From positions 1 to 37,017 of the forward strand of contig JALQSY010000002.1 in the NCBI GenBank assembly GCA_023264215.1: a DNA stretch of 37,017 bases. Reading direction: 5' to 3'. Positions 35,661-37,017 of this stretch are shown here, one piece after another (the first letter of the stretch is position 1; every line of letters begins with the position of its first letter). Made by a program: the position numbers and the translations under genes. The notes beneath the pieces are model-generated. The model was not told the DNA's origin. It was given only the letters and a program-made list of their open reading frames with translations, and made no database searches. This stretch comes from Candidatus Nanopelagicales bacterium. GTDB lineage: Bacteria; Actinomycetota; Actinomycetes; S36-B12.

Positions 35661-36677
35661 TTAGCCGTAGTGCGAGCGGGCGGCCTCCTCGACGGTGATC
35701 CGCTTGCGGAAGACCCAGAACGACCACGTCTGGTAGGCGATCACGAGTGGCAGGCCGATGGCGGCGACCCAGGTGAGCACGGTGAGCGAGTACGGACTCG
35801 CCGCCGCGCCCTGGACCGTGAGACTGGCCGCGGGATCGAGCGTGCTCGGCAGCACGTCCGGATACAGCGCCACGAACATGGCCGCCACGAACGCCGCGAT
35901 CGCCACGCCGTGCGACCAGAAGGCGATGAGCGGGCGTCGGCGCAGGTTCGCCACCAGCGCGATGAACATCGCGAGCACGGCCACGATGCCGATCCCGAGG
36001 GCGACCGCATCGCCTCGTGAGTACGACCAGTAGGTCCAGGCGGCGAATGCCGTCATCAACGCGCCCGCCACCACGTCGAAGCGTGCAGCCCATACTTCGT
36101 TCTTCACCTGCACCGGACCCGCGGTCTTGAGCGCGAGGAAGGTGGCGCCGTGGGCGAGAGAGAAGCTGAGGAGCGTGAGACCGCCGAGCACCGAGTAGGG
36201 ATTGATGAACGACAGCAGGCTCCGACCCACGAACTGGCCGCTGGCGTCGATCGGGATGCCGTGCACGATCCCAGCCCAGAAGACACCGAAGAGGAACGCG
36301 AGCAGCAAGGACGCGACCGCGACGGCCGTGTCCCATCGCGATCGCCAGACAGGACCCGGCCGCTTGGAGCGGTACTCGATCGCGACGGCGCGCACGACGA
36401 TCGCGACGATCACGACGAGCAAGGGCAGGTACGCCGCCGGGAACAGCGCGGCGTACCACGCGGGAAAGGCCGCGAAGATCGCGATGCCCCCCGTGATCAG
36501 CCAGACCTCGTCCGCATCCCACACGGGTCCGATGGCGGTGAGCATCTGACCGCGTTCGGCCTCGCTGGATCCGAGGAACCTCGACAGCATCCCCACGCCG
36601 AAGTCGAAACCCTCGAGGAAGAAGAAGCCGGTCCACAGGATCGCGACGATCACGAACCAGACCTCGGGCAGCCCCAT
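35661..36677 (-). CDS. cydB: cytochrome bd ubiquinol oxidase subunit II
   Basis: Subunit II of the bd-type terminal oxidase, which reduces oxygen with quinol and supports growth at low oxygen or under stress. The 338 residues form about nine membrane helices. LPEVWFVIVAILWTGFFFLE and GFDFGVGMLSRFLG at the start, GPVWDADEVWLITGGIAIFA and FPAWYAALFPAAYLPLL are the conserved blocks. FRKRITVEEA ends the protein. ATG 36677 shares one base with the cydA TGA in TGATG, so translation is coupled; GTG 36680 just before it is an alternative. No cydDC genes are in view, but they could lie beyond the window or elsewhere. Confidence 0.96.
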   Translation of the reverse strand: MGLPEVWFVIVAILWTGFFFLEGFDFGVGMLSRFLGSSEAERGQMLTAIGPVWDADEVWLITGGIAIFAAFPAWYAALFPAAYLPLLVVIVAIVVRAVAIEYRSKRPGPVWRSRWDTAVAVASLLLAFLFGVFWAGIVHGIPIDASGQFVGRSLLSFINPYSVLGGLTLLSFSLAHGATFLALKTAGPVQVKNEVWAARFDVVAGALMTAFAAWTYWSYSRGDAVALGIGIVAVLAMFIALVANLRRRPLIAFWSHGVAIAAFVAAMFVALYPDVLPSTLDPAASLTVQGAAASPYSLTVLTWVAAIGLPLVIAYQTWSFWVFRKRITVEEAARSHYG

Positions 36678-37017
36678 CACGCCACCTGCGCCGGTCTCGG
36701 TGGCGCGGGCTGTCCCGCCATCGGCTCATCGTCGCTCGGCGGACCCTTGATGACGTAACGGCGCAGCAGCAGGAACTCGACGATGGCGAACGCGCCGTAC
36801 AGCAGGAAGAAGACGGGCAGGCTGATGAAGAGGAAGGTGGGCGAGATCTGGGACACGGCATCTCGGGTGAGCAGCATGTCGTAGACCACCCAGGGCTGCC
36901 TTGCGTTCTCGGTGAAGATCCACCCGAACATGTTGCCCAGCCATGGCGTGAAGACGATCCAGATGGAGATCGCCCAGAACACCCGCCCCTCGGGCAGCCG
37001 ACCCTTCCGCGTGCGCC
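36677..37017 (-). CDS. cydA: cytochrome bd ubiquinol oxidase subunit I (3' end only)
   Basis: Only the last 112 or so codons are in the window; the gene continues beyond 37017. The segment holds the C-terminal helices: VFWAISIWIVFTPWLGNMFG, then ENARQPWVVYDMLLTRDAVS with the QPW motif typical of CydA, and LFISLPVFFLLYGAFAIVEF followed by a basic and proline-rich tail. CydA carries hemes b558, b595 and d; their ligands are upstream and not visible. The TGA overlaps the cydB ATG. Confidence 0.93.
   Translation of the reverse strand, partial: RTRKGRLPEGRVFWAISIWIVFTPWLGNMFGWIFTENARQPWVVYDMLLTRDAVSQISPTFLFISLPVFFLLYGAFAIVEFLLLRRYVIKGPPSDDEPMAGQPAPPRPAQVA

Overview
The window is about 37 kb of very GC-rich, gene-dense chromosome from an actinobacterium. 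Supporting signs are mshB (mycothiol synthesis, restricted to Actinobacteria), DUF4245 and DUF6542-type proteins, a PIN-PhoH fusion, a short Z-prenyl synthase, frequent GTG starts and many apparently leaderless genes. Much of the order is recognisable from the Mycobacterium tuberculosis blocks around Rv1084-Rv1112 (YyaL, Z-prenyl synthase, phoH2, fum, glpX, DUF4245, xseB/xseA, ispH, ychF) and Rv1160-Rv1170 (mutT, typA, mshB); this comparison is from memory. A Micrococcales-like lineage is plausible, but the sequence alone does not fix the genus. I see no tRNA, rRNA, CRISPR array, insertion sequence or prophage. No gene-free gap exceeds about 190 bases.

Layout. 1-5.1 kb: the 5' part of a VanW-type cell-wall protein, then mshB with a small membrane partner, divergent from a DPP-IV-like S9 peptidase. 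5.2-10.5 kb: a long palindrome between convergent genes, then minus-strand genes typA, a Nudix hydrolase and an ACT protein, a small plus-strand membrane protein, and SRPBCC, ABM-like and ychF genes. 10.5-19 kb: rmuC, DUF6542, ispH, xseA/xseB, DUF4245, glpX, a PfkB sugar kinase and a class I fumarase, many ending tail-to-tail on a shared CTAG. 19-25 kb: a secreted protein with two lysozyme-like domains behind a CRP/GlxR-like site, PIN-PhoH, Z-prenyl synthase, a YyaL thioredoxin-domain protein and a lone PAS protein. 25-30 kb: YqhA, prephenate dehydratase of unusual type, a VOC protein, and a minus-strand set of serine hydrolase, tandem-TetR regulator and SMR pump. 30-37 kb: DUF805, an S51-peptidase-like protein fused to a CysRS-type C-terminal domain with its start codon inside a hairpin, a five-TM beta-propeller protein, a cysteine-desulfurase-like enzyme, an MDR oxidoreductase, a second long palindrome, and cydB with the 3' end of cydA.

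Most genes are housekeeping: thiol and cell-wall chemistry, gluconeogenesis and TCA, DNA repair, isoprenoids, and the bd oxidase. The most striking features are (1) the S51/CysRS-tail fusion and its start-codon hairpin; (2) about twenty genes whose start codon sits 6-7 nt after a TAnnnT or near-TAnnnT box, in five cases with the upstream gene's TAG stop forming the first half of that box; (3) two long intergenic palindromes sharing a core motif; and (4) a prephenate dehydratase resembling the alphaproteobacterial type.
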